Assembly: GCA_022792175.1 (NCBI GenBank)
Contig: JAAWAN010000018.1
Coordinates: forward strand, 1-64,000
DNA from: Provencibacterium sp.
GTDB taxonomy: Bacteria > Bacillota > Clostridia > Oscillospirales > Ruminococcaceae
DNA: 64,000 nt
Direction of reading: 5' to 3'
Shown one piece after another: positions 52,741-61,356 of the stretch. Every line of letters begins with the position of its first letter. Position 1 is the stretch's first letter. Made by a program: the position numbers and the translations under genes. The notes under the pieces were generated by a model. The model was not told the origin of the DNA. It ran no database searches and saw only the letters and a list, made by a program, of their open reading frames with translations.

Positions 52741-54075
52741 ATGGACAGGACCTATATTGCGCAGGCCATCCGCTCTGCGGGAGAGCGGGTGCTCGTGCAG
52801 GGATTTGTAGATAACCTGCGGGACAGCAAGCACATGGCCTTTATTGTCCTCAGGGATATTACGGAAAAGATTCAGGTAACGGTGGAAAAAGAGTCCCATC
52901 CCGAGCTGCTCGAAACGATAAGCAGGCTGACAAACGACTCGGTCATCTCTGTAACGGGCGTTGTGCGGCAGGATGAGTATGTCAAGCTGCACGGTGTGGA
53001 GATAGAGCCGCAGAGCATTCAGATTGAGTCGCTCGCGGAGCCGCTGCCCATCACCCGAAAGACCATTCCGGCAACCAGAAAGAAGGCGGCGCTTGAGCGT
53101 TCGAGCATTGACCAGCGGATTGATTACCGCTGGATTGACCTGCGCACCGAGGAAAACCAGCTGATTTTCAAGGTGCAGACGGAGATGGTCAATTCCATGC
53201 GCCGGTATCTGCTCGAGCAGGGGTTTATGGAAATCCATACGCCCAAGCTGATTGGTACAGCGAGCGAGAGCGGCGCAGATGTGTTTAAGGTCGAGTATTT
53301 CGACCGGGATGCCTATCTGGCGCAGAGCCCCCAGTTTTATAAGCAGATGGCCATGGCCAGCGGCTTCGACCGGATTTTTGAGGTCGGGCCGGTGTTTCGC
53401 GCGGAGAAATCCTATACCAACCGGCACACGACGGAATTCACCGGCTTTGACCTGGAATTCAGCTTCGTTCGCTCCTATCGGGATGTCATGGACCAGGAGG
53501 CAAAGCTGCTGGCCCACATGCTGGGGGAAGTAAAGGAGAAATATGGCAGCCAGATTAAGGAGACTTTCGGCGCGGAGGTTATTCTGCCGGCGCTGCCCTT
53601 CCCGGTGATGGATTTAAAGGACCTGTATGCGCAGCTCGAGAGCCGGTATGGCTACACGGTGGCGGAGAGCGAAAAGGGGGATTTGACCACCGAGGCCGAG
53701 CAGCTGAGCTATAAACTGGTTCAGGAAGTCTATGGGCATGAGTTTCTGTTTGTAACGGGCTTTGACGCAGAAAAGCGGGCATTTTACCATATGCGGGATG
53801 AGCACGGCGTTCCGATGGGGTATGACCTCATCTGGCGCGGCGTAGAAATTACCACCGGCGCACAGCGGGAGCACCGCTATGAGATACTGAAAAAGCAGGC
53901 GGAGGAAAAGGGGCTTTATGAGGATGTCCGCTTTTATCTGGAATTTTTCCGCTATGGCTGCCCTCCGCACGGCGGCTATGGCCTCGGTGTAGACCGGCTG
54001 ACGATGCTGCTGCTAGGTGTGGGCATTAAAGAGGCGATGTTCATTTTCAGAGGGCCGAACCGGCTGAATCCATAA
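52741..54075 (+). CDS. aspS: Aspartyl-tRNA synthetase, archaeal/non-discriminating type
   Basis: A 444-residue class II synthetase. An N-terminal OB-fold anticodon domain (VLVQGFVDNLRDSKHMAFIV) is joined to the catalytic core. The core has motif 2 region FEVGPVFRAEKSYTNRHTTE and motif 3 GGYGLGVDRLTMLLLG. It lacks the GAD insertion of standard bacterial AspRS and carries GTASESGADVFKVEYFDRDA, typical of archaeal AspRS. Bacterial copies of this type are often non-discriminating and charge tRNA-Asn with Asp for amidation by GatCAB (family knowledge). ATG 52741 follows AGGAGGG. Confidence 0.92.
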   Translation: MDRTYIAQAIRSAGERVLVQGFVDNLRDSKHMAFIVLRDITEKIQVTVEKESHPELLETISRLTNDSVISVTGVVRQDEYVKLHGVEIEPQSIQIESLAEPLPITRKTIPATRKKAALERSSIDQRIDYRWIDLRTEENQLIFKVQTEMVNSMRRYLLEQGFMEIHTPKLIGTASESGADVFKVEYFDRDAYLAQSPQFYKQMAMASGFDRIFEVGPVFRAEKSYTNRHTTEFTGFDLEFSFVRSYRDVMDQEAKLLAHMLGEVKEKYGSQIKETFGAEVILPALPFPVMDLKDLYAQLESRYGYTVAESEKGDLTTEAEQLSYKLVQEVYGHEFLFVTGFDAEKRAFYHMRDEHGVPMGYDLIWRGVEITTGAQREHRYEILKKQAEEKGLYEDVRFYLEFFRYGCPPHGGYGLGVDRLTMLLLGVGIKEAMFIFRGPNRLNP

Positions 54076-54162
54076 TAAAATCCGGCGGGATAGCGAAAGA
54101 AAAAGGCCGAACGCCAAATGGGAGCCCTCCCTTTAGGGCGGCCGGTCGAAGAGGAGGCTTTT

Positions 54163-54714
54163 ATGTTTAACGTATGGCATTCTGTCCGCGAGGAACGAAT
54201 CAGCCGGGACGATTTTCTGGCGGTTATCGAAATTTCCAAGGGGAGCAAGAAGAAGTATGAGCTGGATAAGGAGACGGGAATGATTATTCTGGACCGCATT
54301 CTCTATACCTCCACCCACTATCCGGCCAATTATGGCTTCATTCCCCGAACCTATGGGGATGACTGCGACCCGCTGGATGTGCTGGTGCTCTGCTCCGAGC
54401 CGCTCGAACCGCTGACACTGGTGCGCTGCTATCCGATCGGCGTTATCTCGATGGTGGATAATGGCCGGGGGGATGAGAAGATTATTGCCATTCCGTTTGA
54501 TGACCCGACCTATAACAGCTATCAGGAGCTGGAGGAGCTGCCCCGCCATATTTTCGATGAAATGACCCACTTTTTCAGCGTTTATAAAGAATTGGAGCAC
54601 AAGCAGACGGCGGTGGATGAGGTGATGGGCCGCAACGCGGCGCGCAACGTTATCCAGTGGGCGATAGAGCGCTACCGGCGCAGCTTTCGCGACGGCGTAA
54701 AAATAGAAGAATAA
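54163..54714 (+). CDS. ppa: Inorganic pyrophosphatase, family I
   Basis: A 183-residue soluble pyrophosphatase. The metal-binding signature is [13 protein letters not shown], with [13 protein letters not shown] before it, as in family I enzymes; many Clostridia instead use family II. ATG 54163 follows GAGGAGG. The C-terminal [19 protein letters not shown] helix is family-like. It is 87 nt downstream of the AspRS gene, whose reaction makes pyrophosphate, and may share its transcript. Confidence 0.92.
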   Translation: MFNVWHSVREERISRDDFLAVIEISKGSKKKYELDKETGMIILDRILYTSTHYPANYGFIPRTYGDDCDPLDVLVLCSEPLEPLTLVRCYPIGVISMVDNGRGDEKIIAIPFDDPTYNSYQELEELPRHIFDEMTHFFSVYKELEHKQTAVDEVMGRNAARNVIQWAIERYRRSFRDGVKIEE

Positions 54715-54750
54715 GGGGGGAGTTTTTTGCGCTCCTTGCCTTTTCGGAGG

Positions 54751-54779
54751 TTGCGCCGGGAAGAATGTGGTGGTATAAT
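54751..54779 (+). promoter_or_regulatory. SigA promoter of the fba gene
   Basis: TTGCGC (54751-54756), a 17-bp spacer and TATAAT (54774-54779) with an extended TGG; about 40 nt of leader before ATG 54826. Confidence 0.75.
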
Positions 54780-54825
54780 GAAGATAATGTGATTAGATTG
54801 TCAGGGAAAAGGGAGGAAGTTATCA

Positions 54826-55689
54826 ATGCTGGTATGGGCAAAGGATATGCTGGCCGCGGCTAAAGCGGGTGGCTATGCGGTCGGGCAGTTTAATATCAAC
54901 AATCTCGAGTGGACGAAGTCGGTGCTTCTGGTTTCCGAGGAGCTTAAAAGCCCGGTTATTCTGGGCGTTTCCGAGGGCGCGGGCAAATATATGACCGGTT
55001 TTAAGACCGTTTCCGCAATGGTTAAGGCGATGATTGAAGAGCTTCACATCACCGTTCCGGTTGCGCTGCACCTCGACCACGGCACCTATGAGGGAGCCAA
55101 AAAGTGCATCGAGGCGGGCTTCTCCTCGATAATGTTCGATGGCTCGCACTATCCGATTGATGAAAATGTGGCCAAAACGCAGGAGCTGGTTGCCCTGGCG
55201 CACGCGCAGGGCATTTCGGTGGAGGCCGAGGTCGGCTCGATCGGCGGCGAGGAGGATGGCGTTGTCGGCATGGGCGAGGTTGCGGACCCTGCCGAGTGCA
55301 AGCGGGTGGCCTCGCTGGGCATTGATTTTCTGGCGGCGGGCATCGGCAATATCCATGGCGTTTATCCCGCCAACTGGAAGGGGCTGGACTTTGATGTGCT
55401 GGCCAAAATCCAGCAGGAGACGGATGGCATCCCGCTCGTGCTGCACGGCGGCACCGGCATCCCGGAGGATATGATTAAAAAGGCTATCTCGCTGGGCGTT
55501 GCGAAAATCAACGTTAACACCGAGTGCCAGCTCTCCTTTGCGGCCGCAACCCGCAAATATGTTGAGGAGGGCAAGGACAAGGCCGGCAAGGGTTTTGACC
55601 CGCGCAAGCTGCTCGCTCCCGGCGCGGAAGCCATCAAGGCGACCGTTCGCGAGAAGATGGAGCTGTTCGGCAGCGTAAACAGGGCCTGA
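54826..55689 (+). CDS. fba: Class II fructose-bisphosphate aldolase
   Basis: A 287-residue glycolytic aldolase. Zn and substrate motifs are VALHLDHGTYEGA, SSIMFDGSHYPIDEN, EAEVGSIGGEEDG, GIGNIHGVYP and LHGGTGIPE, and the C-terminal FDPRKLLAPG and MELFGSVNRA are typical. ATG 54826 follows GGGAGG. It is monocistronic and has its own promoter, consistent with a housekeeping role, unlike the aldolase at 21225. Confidence 0.95.
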   Translation: MLVWAKDMLAAAKAGGYAVGQFNINNLEWTKSVLLVSEELKSPVILGVSEGAGKYMTGFKTVSAMVKAMIEELHITVPVALHLDHGTYEGAKKCIEAGFSSIMFDGSHYPIDENVAKTQELVALAHAQGISVEAEVGSIGGEEDGVVGMGEVADPAECKRVASLGIDFLAAGIGNIHGVYPANWKGLDFDVLAKIQQETDGIPLVLHGGTGIPEDMIKKAISLGVAKINVNTECQLSFAAATRKYVEEGKDKAGKGFDPRKLLAPGAEAIKATVREKMELFGSVNRA

Positions 55690-55791
55690 TTTTAAAAAAC
55701 AGCTGTTGGCAGGAGGCTCCGTCCCATGAGGCGGGGCCTTCTCTTTGGAAAGACATATTTTAACTGAATATTTTTCAGAATAGAGGTAGGA

Positions 55792-57501
55792 ATGAATAAC
55801 GTTCTTTTTTCCGAGCTTTCGCTTTCCGAGCCGCTGGCGCGGGCGGTAGGCGAAATGGGTTTTGAAAGCGCCACAGAGATTCAGGCGCGCGCCATCCCGC
55901 TGCTGCGGGCCGGTGCGGATGTCATCGGCCGATCTCAGACCGGAACGGGCAAAACGCTTGCTTTTGGCATTCCCGCCGTAGAGGGTATTGATACGGGGGA
56001 AAACAAGGGACAGGTGCAGGTGCTCATCCTCTGCCCGACAAGGGAGCTTTGCATGCAGGCCTGCGGGGAGATACGCAAGCTTGCCAAATATAAGCCCGGC
56101 GTTAAAACGGTGGATATCTATGGCGGCGCGCCGATGAACCGGCAGATTATGGCGCTTCGCAGCGGGGCGAACATCGTTGTCGGCACGCCGGGACGGGTGA
56201 TGGACCACCTGCGCCGCAGAACGCTGCGGCTGGAGCATCTGCGCATGGTCGTGCTCGATGAGGCGGATGAGATGCTTTCGATGGGCTTTAAGGAGGATAT
56301 CGAGACCATCCTGACCGGTACGCCCGAGTCGCGGCAGACGGTGCTCTTTTCGGCGACGATGCCGCCCGCCATCATGGCGCTGACCGGAGAGTTTCAGCGG
56401 GAGGCACAGCTTGTTGAGGTGGATAAAAAGCAGCCGAGCGTTAAGTCCATCCGCCAGGCTTACTGCGAGGTGCCCGCCAGCCGCAAGCAGGATGCGCTCT
56501 GCCTGCTGCTCTATGCGAAAAACCCGCAGCGCGCCATCGTCTTCTGCAACACCAAGGCGATGACCGAGGAGCTTGCCGAAAACCTTCGAAAGCGGGGGAT
56601 GGATGCGCAGGGGCTCAACGGCGACATGAAGCAGCCGCAGCGCACCCAGGTGATGAACGGCTTCAAATCCGGCCAGGTTCGGATACTGGTCGCCACCGAT
56701 GTGGCGGCGCGCGGTATTGATGTCAGCGATGTGGACATTGTTTTAAACTATGACCTGCCGCAGGATATGGAATATTACCTGCACCGCATCGGCCGGACCG
56801 GTCGCGCGGGCAAGGAGGGCTGTGCGCTGACCTTCTGCACCGGGCGGCGGCAGGCGCAGCAGCTTTTAGAGTTTGCGCGCATGACCCGTTCCGAGCTGCA
56901 GAGGGAAAAGCTGCCGAGTGTGCAGCAGGCCGCTCAGAAGCTGGAGGAAGGCTATGCCTGCGAAATTAAAGAGGCTCTTCTGGCCGGGCAGCAGCAGCCG
57001 GGCGGCCGGCTGCTCGAGGCGCTCGAGGCTGCGGGATATACCCCGCAGCAGGTGGCTTCTGCCGCGCTGACGCTGCTCTATGGCGGGCGGCAGCTGCAGA
57101 TGGACGATATTGAAGAGCTGCCAGCTCCCCGGCAGGCGGCTCCCCGGCGCCGGGAGATGATGGGGCAGGTGGCTTTAAACCTGGGCAAAAAGGACTGTAT
57201 TGCGCCCAACCACATTGTAGGGGCGATTGCGGAGCTCACTGACCTTGCAGGAAGCGAAATCGGGAAGATTGAAATTTTCGACAGCCGCACGCTGGTCGGC
57301 ATTCCCCGCGCGGCGGTGCAGCAGGTGGTGGAGCGGCTGCGCGGGAAAAAGATTCTCGGCCGGCGGGTGGAAGCGAGCATTTGGGGGGAGCGCCCTGCGC
57401 GGGAGAGGAGACAGGAAAAAGGAAGAGGCGCCCGCCCCCTGCAGGGAAAGCGGCAGGCCGCCGGGGAGCGCAAACGAAACCGTTCTTTCCAGGAGGAATA
57501 G
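55792..57501 (+). CDS. DEAD-box RNA helicase with DbpA-type RNA-binding domain
   Basis: A 569-residue helicase. The RecA1 domain holds the Q motif region, SQTGTGKT (Walker A), PTRELC, TPGRVMDH, VLDEADEM and SATMP. The RecA2 domain holds FCNTKAMTEEL, ATDVAARGIDV and HRIGRTGRAGK. A C-terminal DbpA-like RNA-binding domain (about 455-530) and a basic Arg/Lys-rich tail follow. This matches DeaD/CsdA/DbpA-type proteins acting in ribosome assembly and cold adaptation. Confidence 0.95.
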   Translation: MNNVLFSELSLSEPLARAVGEMGFESATEIQARAIPLLRAGADVIGRSQTGTGKTLAFGIPAVEGIDTGENKGQVQVLILCPTRELCMQACGEIRKLAKYKPGVKTVDIYGGAPMNRQIMALRSGANIVVGTPGRVMDHLRRRTLRLEHLRMVVLDEADEMLSMGFKEDIETILTGTPESRQTVLFSATMPPAIMALTGEFQREAQLVEVDKKQPSVKSIRQAYCEVPASRKQDALCLLLYAKNPQRAIVFCNTKAMTEELAENLRKRGMDAQGLNGDMKQPQRTQVMNGFKSGQVRILVATDVAARGIDVSDVDIVLNYDLPQDMEYYLHRIGRTGRAGKEGCALTFCTGRRQAQQLLEFARMTRSELQREKLPSVQQAAQKLEEGYACEIKEALLAGQQQPGGRLLEALEAAGYTPQQVASAALTLLYGGRQLQMDDIEELPAPRQAAPRRREMMGQVALNLGKKDCIAPNHIVGAIAELTDLAGSEIGKIEIFDSRTLVGIPRAAVQQVVERLRGKKILGRRVEASIWGERPARERRQEKGRGARPLQGKRQAAGERKRNRSFQEE

Positions 57502-57536
57502 GGGCCCCAAAATATCTGTGAAGAGGAGAAAGGCGG

Positions 57537-58121
57537 ATGTGCGGTCGGTATCTTTTCAGCCAGTCGGCAGGCGAAGAGCTTACAAGGCTTGCGGCGGCCT
57601 TCCAGAGCCAAACGGGTGAGCCTGCGCCGCAGGGAGATATTTCTCCCGGCAGCTTTGCGCCCGTCCTTCTGGCGGAGGGCATTTGCAGGATGCGCTGGGG
57701 GTATTCCGGTTTTTCCGGAAGGGGACTGCTCATCAATGCGCGGGCGGAGAGCGCCGCGCAGAAACCCGCCTTTCGGGAGGCGGTGCGCTGCAGGCGCTGC
57801 GCCCTCCCGGCCTCCGGATTTTATGAATGGGATGCCCGCGGGCAGCGCTACCGCTTCTGGCTGCCGCAGCAGCCGCTATTTTATATGGCAGGGCTCTGGG
57901 AGACCTTTGAGGAAGAAAGGCGCTTTGTCATCCTGACAGGCGCGCCGAACAGCTCGATAGAGGATATCCATAATCGGATGCCGGTGCTGCTGGACAGAGA
58001 TCAGCTCTCTGTTTGGCTGCGGGAGCCGGAAAGGGCGCTTTCCCTGCTTTTGCGGCAGCCGCCGGCCTGCGCCCGCGCGCCGGAAGAAAATTTTCCGGAG
58101 CAGCTCTCCTTTTTTAGCTGA
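57537..58121 (+). CDS. SRAP-family protein (YedK/HMCES type)
   Basis: A 194-residue protein that begins MCGRYL; Cys2 becomes the N-terminal residue that crosslinks to abasic sites in single-stranded DNA. Other conserved parts are NARAES, PASGFYEW and HNRMPVLL (catalytic His). It lies 35 nt after the helicase gene with a GAGGAG site. The family protects abasic sites during replication. Confidence 0.92.
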   Translation: MCGRYLFSQSAGEELTRLAAAFQSQTGEPAPQGDISPGSFAPVLLAEGICRMRWGYSGFSGRGLLINARAESAAQKPAFREAVRCRRCALPASGFYEWDARGQRYRFWLPQQPLFYMAGLWETFEEERRFVILTGAPNSSIEDIHNRMPVLLDRDQLSVWLREPERALSLLLRQPPACARAPEENFPEQLSFFS

Positions 58122-58247
58122 AAAGAGCGGCTGGCGAAAGGCCGATGTAAAAGCAGGAACCCCCTTTTTTACAGATGGGCAGGATGGGATAGATAGAAGT
58201 TTTTTCATTCGGAGAACTTTTTTATCCGGTAAATCACAAAAAACACT

Positions 58248-58277
58248 TGACTTAGAGTTCACTATAAGGTTTAGAAT
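58248..58277 (+). promoter_or_regulatory. MerR-type promoter with operator in the spacer
   Basis: TTGACT (58248-58253) and TAGAAT (58272-58277) are separated by a long 18-bp spacer that contains the near-perfect dyad CTTAGAG-TTCA-CTATAAG (58252-58269). A dyad inside an overlong spacer is the hallmark of promoters activated by MerR-family regulators such as SoxR or AdhR. No merR gene is in the window. Confidence 0.65.
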
Positions 58278-58345
58278 AAAAGACAGCCGTCACAAAAGCT
58301 TCGAAAGGTTTGATGAAAAGGCCGGAGAAGGGCGGCTGTCTTTTT
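58278..58345 (+). terminator. Hairpin in the aldo/keto reductase leader
   Basis: AAAAGACAGCCG (58278-58289) pairs with CGGCTGTCTTTT (58333-58344) across a 43-nt loop and ends in a T-run. It can terminate read-through from the SRAP gene. Whether it also attenuates the MerR-type promoter depends on the exact start site. Confidence 0.6.
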
Positions 58346-58431
58346 GAGCGCCGGGCTTTGCTGCCGGATGGCGCAGAAAGCCGGAGAAACTGCAAGGAAA
58401 AAAGAAACGACTGCAGGGAGGAATGAACGAA

Positions 58432-59562
58432 ATGGAAACACGCACCTACAAAAATACCAATGAGAAAATTTCCATTCTGGGCTATGGCAATATGCGCCTG
58501 CCCCGGATAAACCCGGAGAAGCAGGATATTGATGAGCAGGCGGCGCAGGCGCTCATTGATTATGCCTATGCCCACGGCGTCAACTACTACGATACCGCCT
58601 ATGTCTACCATGAGCAGAAATCGGAATCGTTTGTCGGCAGGGCGCTCAGCAAATATCCGCGCGAGAGCTACTATATCGCCACCAAAATGCCCGGCTGGCT
58701 GGTTAAAAGCATGGACGATGTTGACCGGATGTTTAACGAACAGCTTGCGCGGCTGCAGACCGATTACATCGATTTTTATCTCTGCCACTCGCTGAGCGCC
58801 GGGGGATATAAAATCTATGAGCAGGTCGATATTTACGGCTACCTCAAAAAGAAGAAGGAGGAAGGAGCCATCCGCCATCTGGGCTTCTCCTTCCATGATA
58901 AGCCCGAGGTGCTCGAGCAGATTCTTGATAAGCATGAGTGGGATTTCGTGCAGATTCAGCTCAATTATCTCGACTGGGAGCTGCAGGATGCCAAGCGCCA
59001 GTATGAAATTCTGGCCGAGCGGGGGATTCCCTGCATCGTTATGGAGCCGGTGCGCGGCGGTGCGCTCGCGCGCCTGTGCGATGAGTCGGTCTCCATCCTC
59101 AAAGAAGCCGCTCCCGATAAGAGCGTCGCCTCCTGGGCTATCCGCTATGCGGCCAGCCTGCCGAATGTGCTGACCGTTCTCAGCGGCATGTCCACCATGG
59201 AGCAGGTGGTTGATAATGTGAACACTGTTACCGGTTTTGCCCCGCTTTCGGATGCCGAGCGCGAAACGCTCTCCCACGCTCTGGCAGCCTTCCGCCGCAA
59301 CAAGCTCCAGCCCTGCACTGGCTGCCGCTACTGCATGGACTGCCCCTCGGGCGTAGACATTCCGCTGATGTTCTCGATTTATAACAGCTACCGTCTGAAT
59401 GAACACAAGGCCGGATTTTTGAAAGCTTATGAAGAAGCCGGCTCGAAGCAGGCGAAAAATTGCATCCAGTGCGGCCAGTGTGCGACCCACTGCCCGCAGA
59501 GCATTGAAATTCCCGATCGGATGCAGGAGATTGCAGCGCTCGCAGAGGAGCTGGGAAAGTAA
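58432..59562 (+). CDS. Aldo/keto reductase with C-terminal 4Fe-4S domain
   Basis: A 376-residue fusion: an AKR barrel (about 1-280) with YDTAYVYHEQKSE containing the catalytic Tyr, TKMPGWLVKS with Lys, and CHSLS with His. A ferredoxin-like tail has C-x2-C-x2-C groups in CTGCRYCMDCPSG and CIQCGQCATHCPQ. ATG 58432 is preferred over ATG 58423, which is 1 nt from the GGGAGG site. Such AKR-ferredoxin proteins are common in anaerobes; substrates are unknown. The MerR-type promoter suggests induction by electrophiles, metal or redox stress. Confidence 0.9.
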   Translation: METRTYKNTNEKISILGYGNMRLPRINPEKQDIDEQAAQALIDYAYAHGVNYYDTAYVYHEQKSESFVGRALSKYPRESYYIATKMPGWLVKSMDDVDRMFNEQLARLQTDYIDFYLCHSLSAGGYKIYEQVDIYGYLKKKKEEGAIRHLGFSFHDKPEVLEQILDKHEWDFVQIQLNYLDWELQDAKRQYEILAERGIPCIVMEPVRGGALARLCDESVSILKEAAPDKSVASWAIRYAASLPNVLTVLSGMSTMEQVVDNVNTVTGFAPLSDAERETLSHALAAFRRNKLQPCTGCRYCMDCPSGVDIPLMFSIYNSYRLNEHKAGFLKAYEEAGSKQAKNCIQCGQCATHCPQSIEIPDRMQEIAALAEELGK

Positions 59563-59610
59563 GCGGACGCGCAGGAAAAAGCCCAAAGGTTTAAAGGAGG
59601 GACCCTCTTT

Positions 59611-61026
59611 ATGGCGAGGCCCAATAAGCAGGCGCCGCTCTGGCTGGCGCTCGGTACGCTGATATTTCTGGTTGTGGTGATTGTCGGGCTCTCGCTCTGG
59701 CTCAAAGCGCCGCCCCACCTGCCGCTGCTTTTGGGCACTATCGCAGCGGGGCTGGCCGGCGTTTACTGCCGCTTTGGCTGGAAGCAGCTGCAGGAGGGAA
59801 TGATCGAAACGATTAAGGCGGCGCTGCCCGCGCTGCTCATTATCATGACGATCGGCGTTTTGATTGCCAGCTGGATGCTGGGAGGCATTATCCCCTCGAT
59901 GATTTATTATGGGCTGCGGCTCATCTCCCCGAAGGCCTTTCTGGTAACGACGCTGCTGCTCTGCTCGGTGGTCTCGCTGGCGGTCGGCAGCTCGCTTTCC
60001 ACTATCGGTACAGTGGGGGTGGCGCTCTTTGCCATCGGCGGGGCGCTCGGCGTGCCGCCGGCGGTGACGGCGGGCGCCATCGTTTCGGGCGCCTACTTCG
60101 GGGATAAGATGTCCCCGCTTTCGGATACCACCAATCTGGCCCCCTCTGTTTCAGGGGCCGACCTTTTTGACCATATTCGCCATATGACGGCCACCACCGT
60201 TCCCACCTATATTATCTGCCTTTTTCTCTATGGCGGGCTGGGGCTGTTTTATGCCTCGCGCAGCGGGGCGGCGGATACCGCCCAGGTGGCGGAAATTACC
60301 GGCACGCTGCAGCAGACGTTTGTCATCCATCCGCTGCTTCTGCTGCCGGTGCTGCTGGTGATTGCCATGGTGCTGCTGCGCATCCCCGCGCTGCCGGGGC
60401 TGCTGCTGGCGGCGGCGCTGGGACTTGTCTGCGCCGTTTTCGTGCAGGGGGCTGAGGCTTCCTCCATTTCGAATGCACTGATGAGCGGCTATGCGGGAGC
60501 GACCGGTTCGGCCGCGGTGGATACCCTTTTAAACCGCGGCGGCATTATGGGGATGATGCGCACCGTCGCGCTGATGGTGATTGCACTCTGCTTTGCGGGC
60601 ATTTTTGAGCGCACCGGTATGGCGCGCGCCATTGTGGAGCGGATACTCGGGCATGTGCACAGCGACCGGGGCTTAGTGGTCTCCGCCATTTTGACCTCCT
60701 GGCTGATTCTGCTGGGAACCGGTCAGCAGTATGTGGCGATTATCATTACCGGGCGGCTGTTCCGCTCCTCTTTTGAGGAGCGCAGGCTCGCCCCGCAGAA
60801 CCTCAGCCGCGCGCTGGAGGATGCGGGCACCGTTTTCGGCGGCATCGTGCCGCACAGCACCGGCGCAGGCTTTACGATGGATGCATTGGGCATGTCCGCC
60901 TGGCAGTATGGGCCGTTTACCTTCTTCGGTTGGATAAATCCGCTGGTCTCCATCGCGCTGGCGCTCTCGGGCAGGAGCATGCCGCACACCGGCGAGGAAA
61001 AAAAGCGCCCAGGGGCGCGCCGGTAG
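59611..61026 (+). CDS. nhaC: NhaC-type Na+/H+ antiporter
   Basis: A 471-residue membrane protein with about 11-12 helices. Landmarks are GVLIASWMLGGIIPSMIYYG, GAYFGDKMSPLSDTTNLAPS (the NhaC signature with acidic residues) and ILLGTGQQYVAI. It may exchange Na+ or malate/lactate-type anions for protons (family range). ATG 59611 follows AGGAGGG, 48 nt after the reductase gene, so co-transcription is possible. Confidence 0.9.
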   Translation: MARPNKQAPLWLALGTLIFLVVVIVGLSLWLKAPPHLPLLLGTIAAGLAGVYCRFGWKQLQEGMIETIKAALPALLIIMTIGVLIASWMLGGIIPSMIYYGLRLISPKAFLVTTLLLCSVVSLAVGSSLSTIGTVGVALFAIGGALGVPPAVTAGAIVSGAYFGDKMSPLSDTTNLAPSVSGADLFDHIRHMTATTVPTYIICLFLYGGLGLFYASRSGAADTAQVAEITGTLQQTFVIHPLLLLPVLLVIAMVLLRIPALPGLLLAAALGLVCAVFVQGAEASSISNALMSGYAGATGSAAVDTLLNRGGIMGMMRTVALMVIALCFAGIFERTGMARAIVERILGHVHSDRGLVVSAILTSWLILLGTGQQYVAIIITGRLFRSSFEERRLAPQNLSRALEDAGTVFGGIVPHSTGAGFTMDALGMSAWQYGPFTFFGWINPLVSIALALSGRSMPHTGEEKKRPGARR

Positions 61027-61160
61027 GAGAAAAAGGCGGACCCGAAGAGATTTGGCTTTCGCATGCTGGAAAAAGGGAGAAAGAGGCGCCGCTTCGCAGC
61101 CTTTTTATCCAGAATGACCGCCGCGGGAAAAGGGGGAAGCGGACAGAGCAAACAGGGAAA

Positions 61161-61200
61161 CGGGCCGCTTTGTAAGGTGGATACTTTACAGAGCGGCCCG
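61161..61200. other. Inverted repeat in the leader of the dehydratase gene
   Basis: CGGGCCGCTTTGTAA and TTTACAGAGCGGCCCG pair across a short loop with one wobble. There is no T-run. The 330-nt gap 61027-61356 holds nothing else I can name. Confidence 0.5.
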
Positions 61201-61356
61201 CTCTGGTATGAGAAACCATCCAGCAGATGCCGCAGCCGAGGGGCTTGCAGGAGAAAAGCAGATGCCCTCCCCCGCGGCAGATGCCGCACTGCCGCCAAGA
61301 GAATCAGAACCGTTTTTAAGAAGGGCTTTGACCGCCACGAAGAAAGGGATGGGAAA

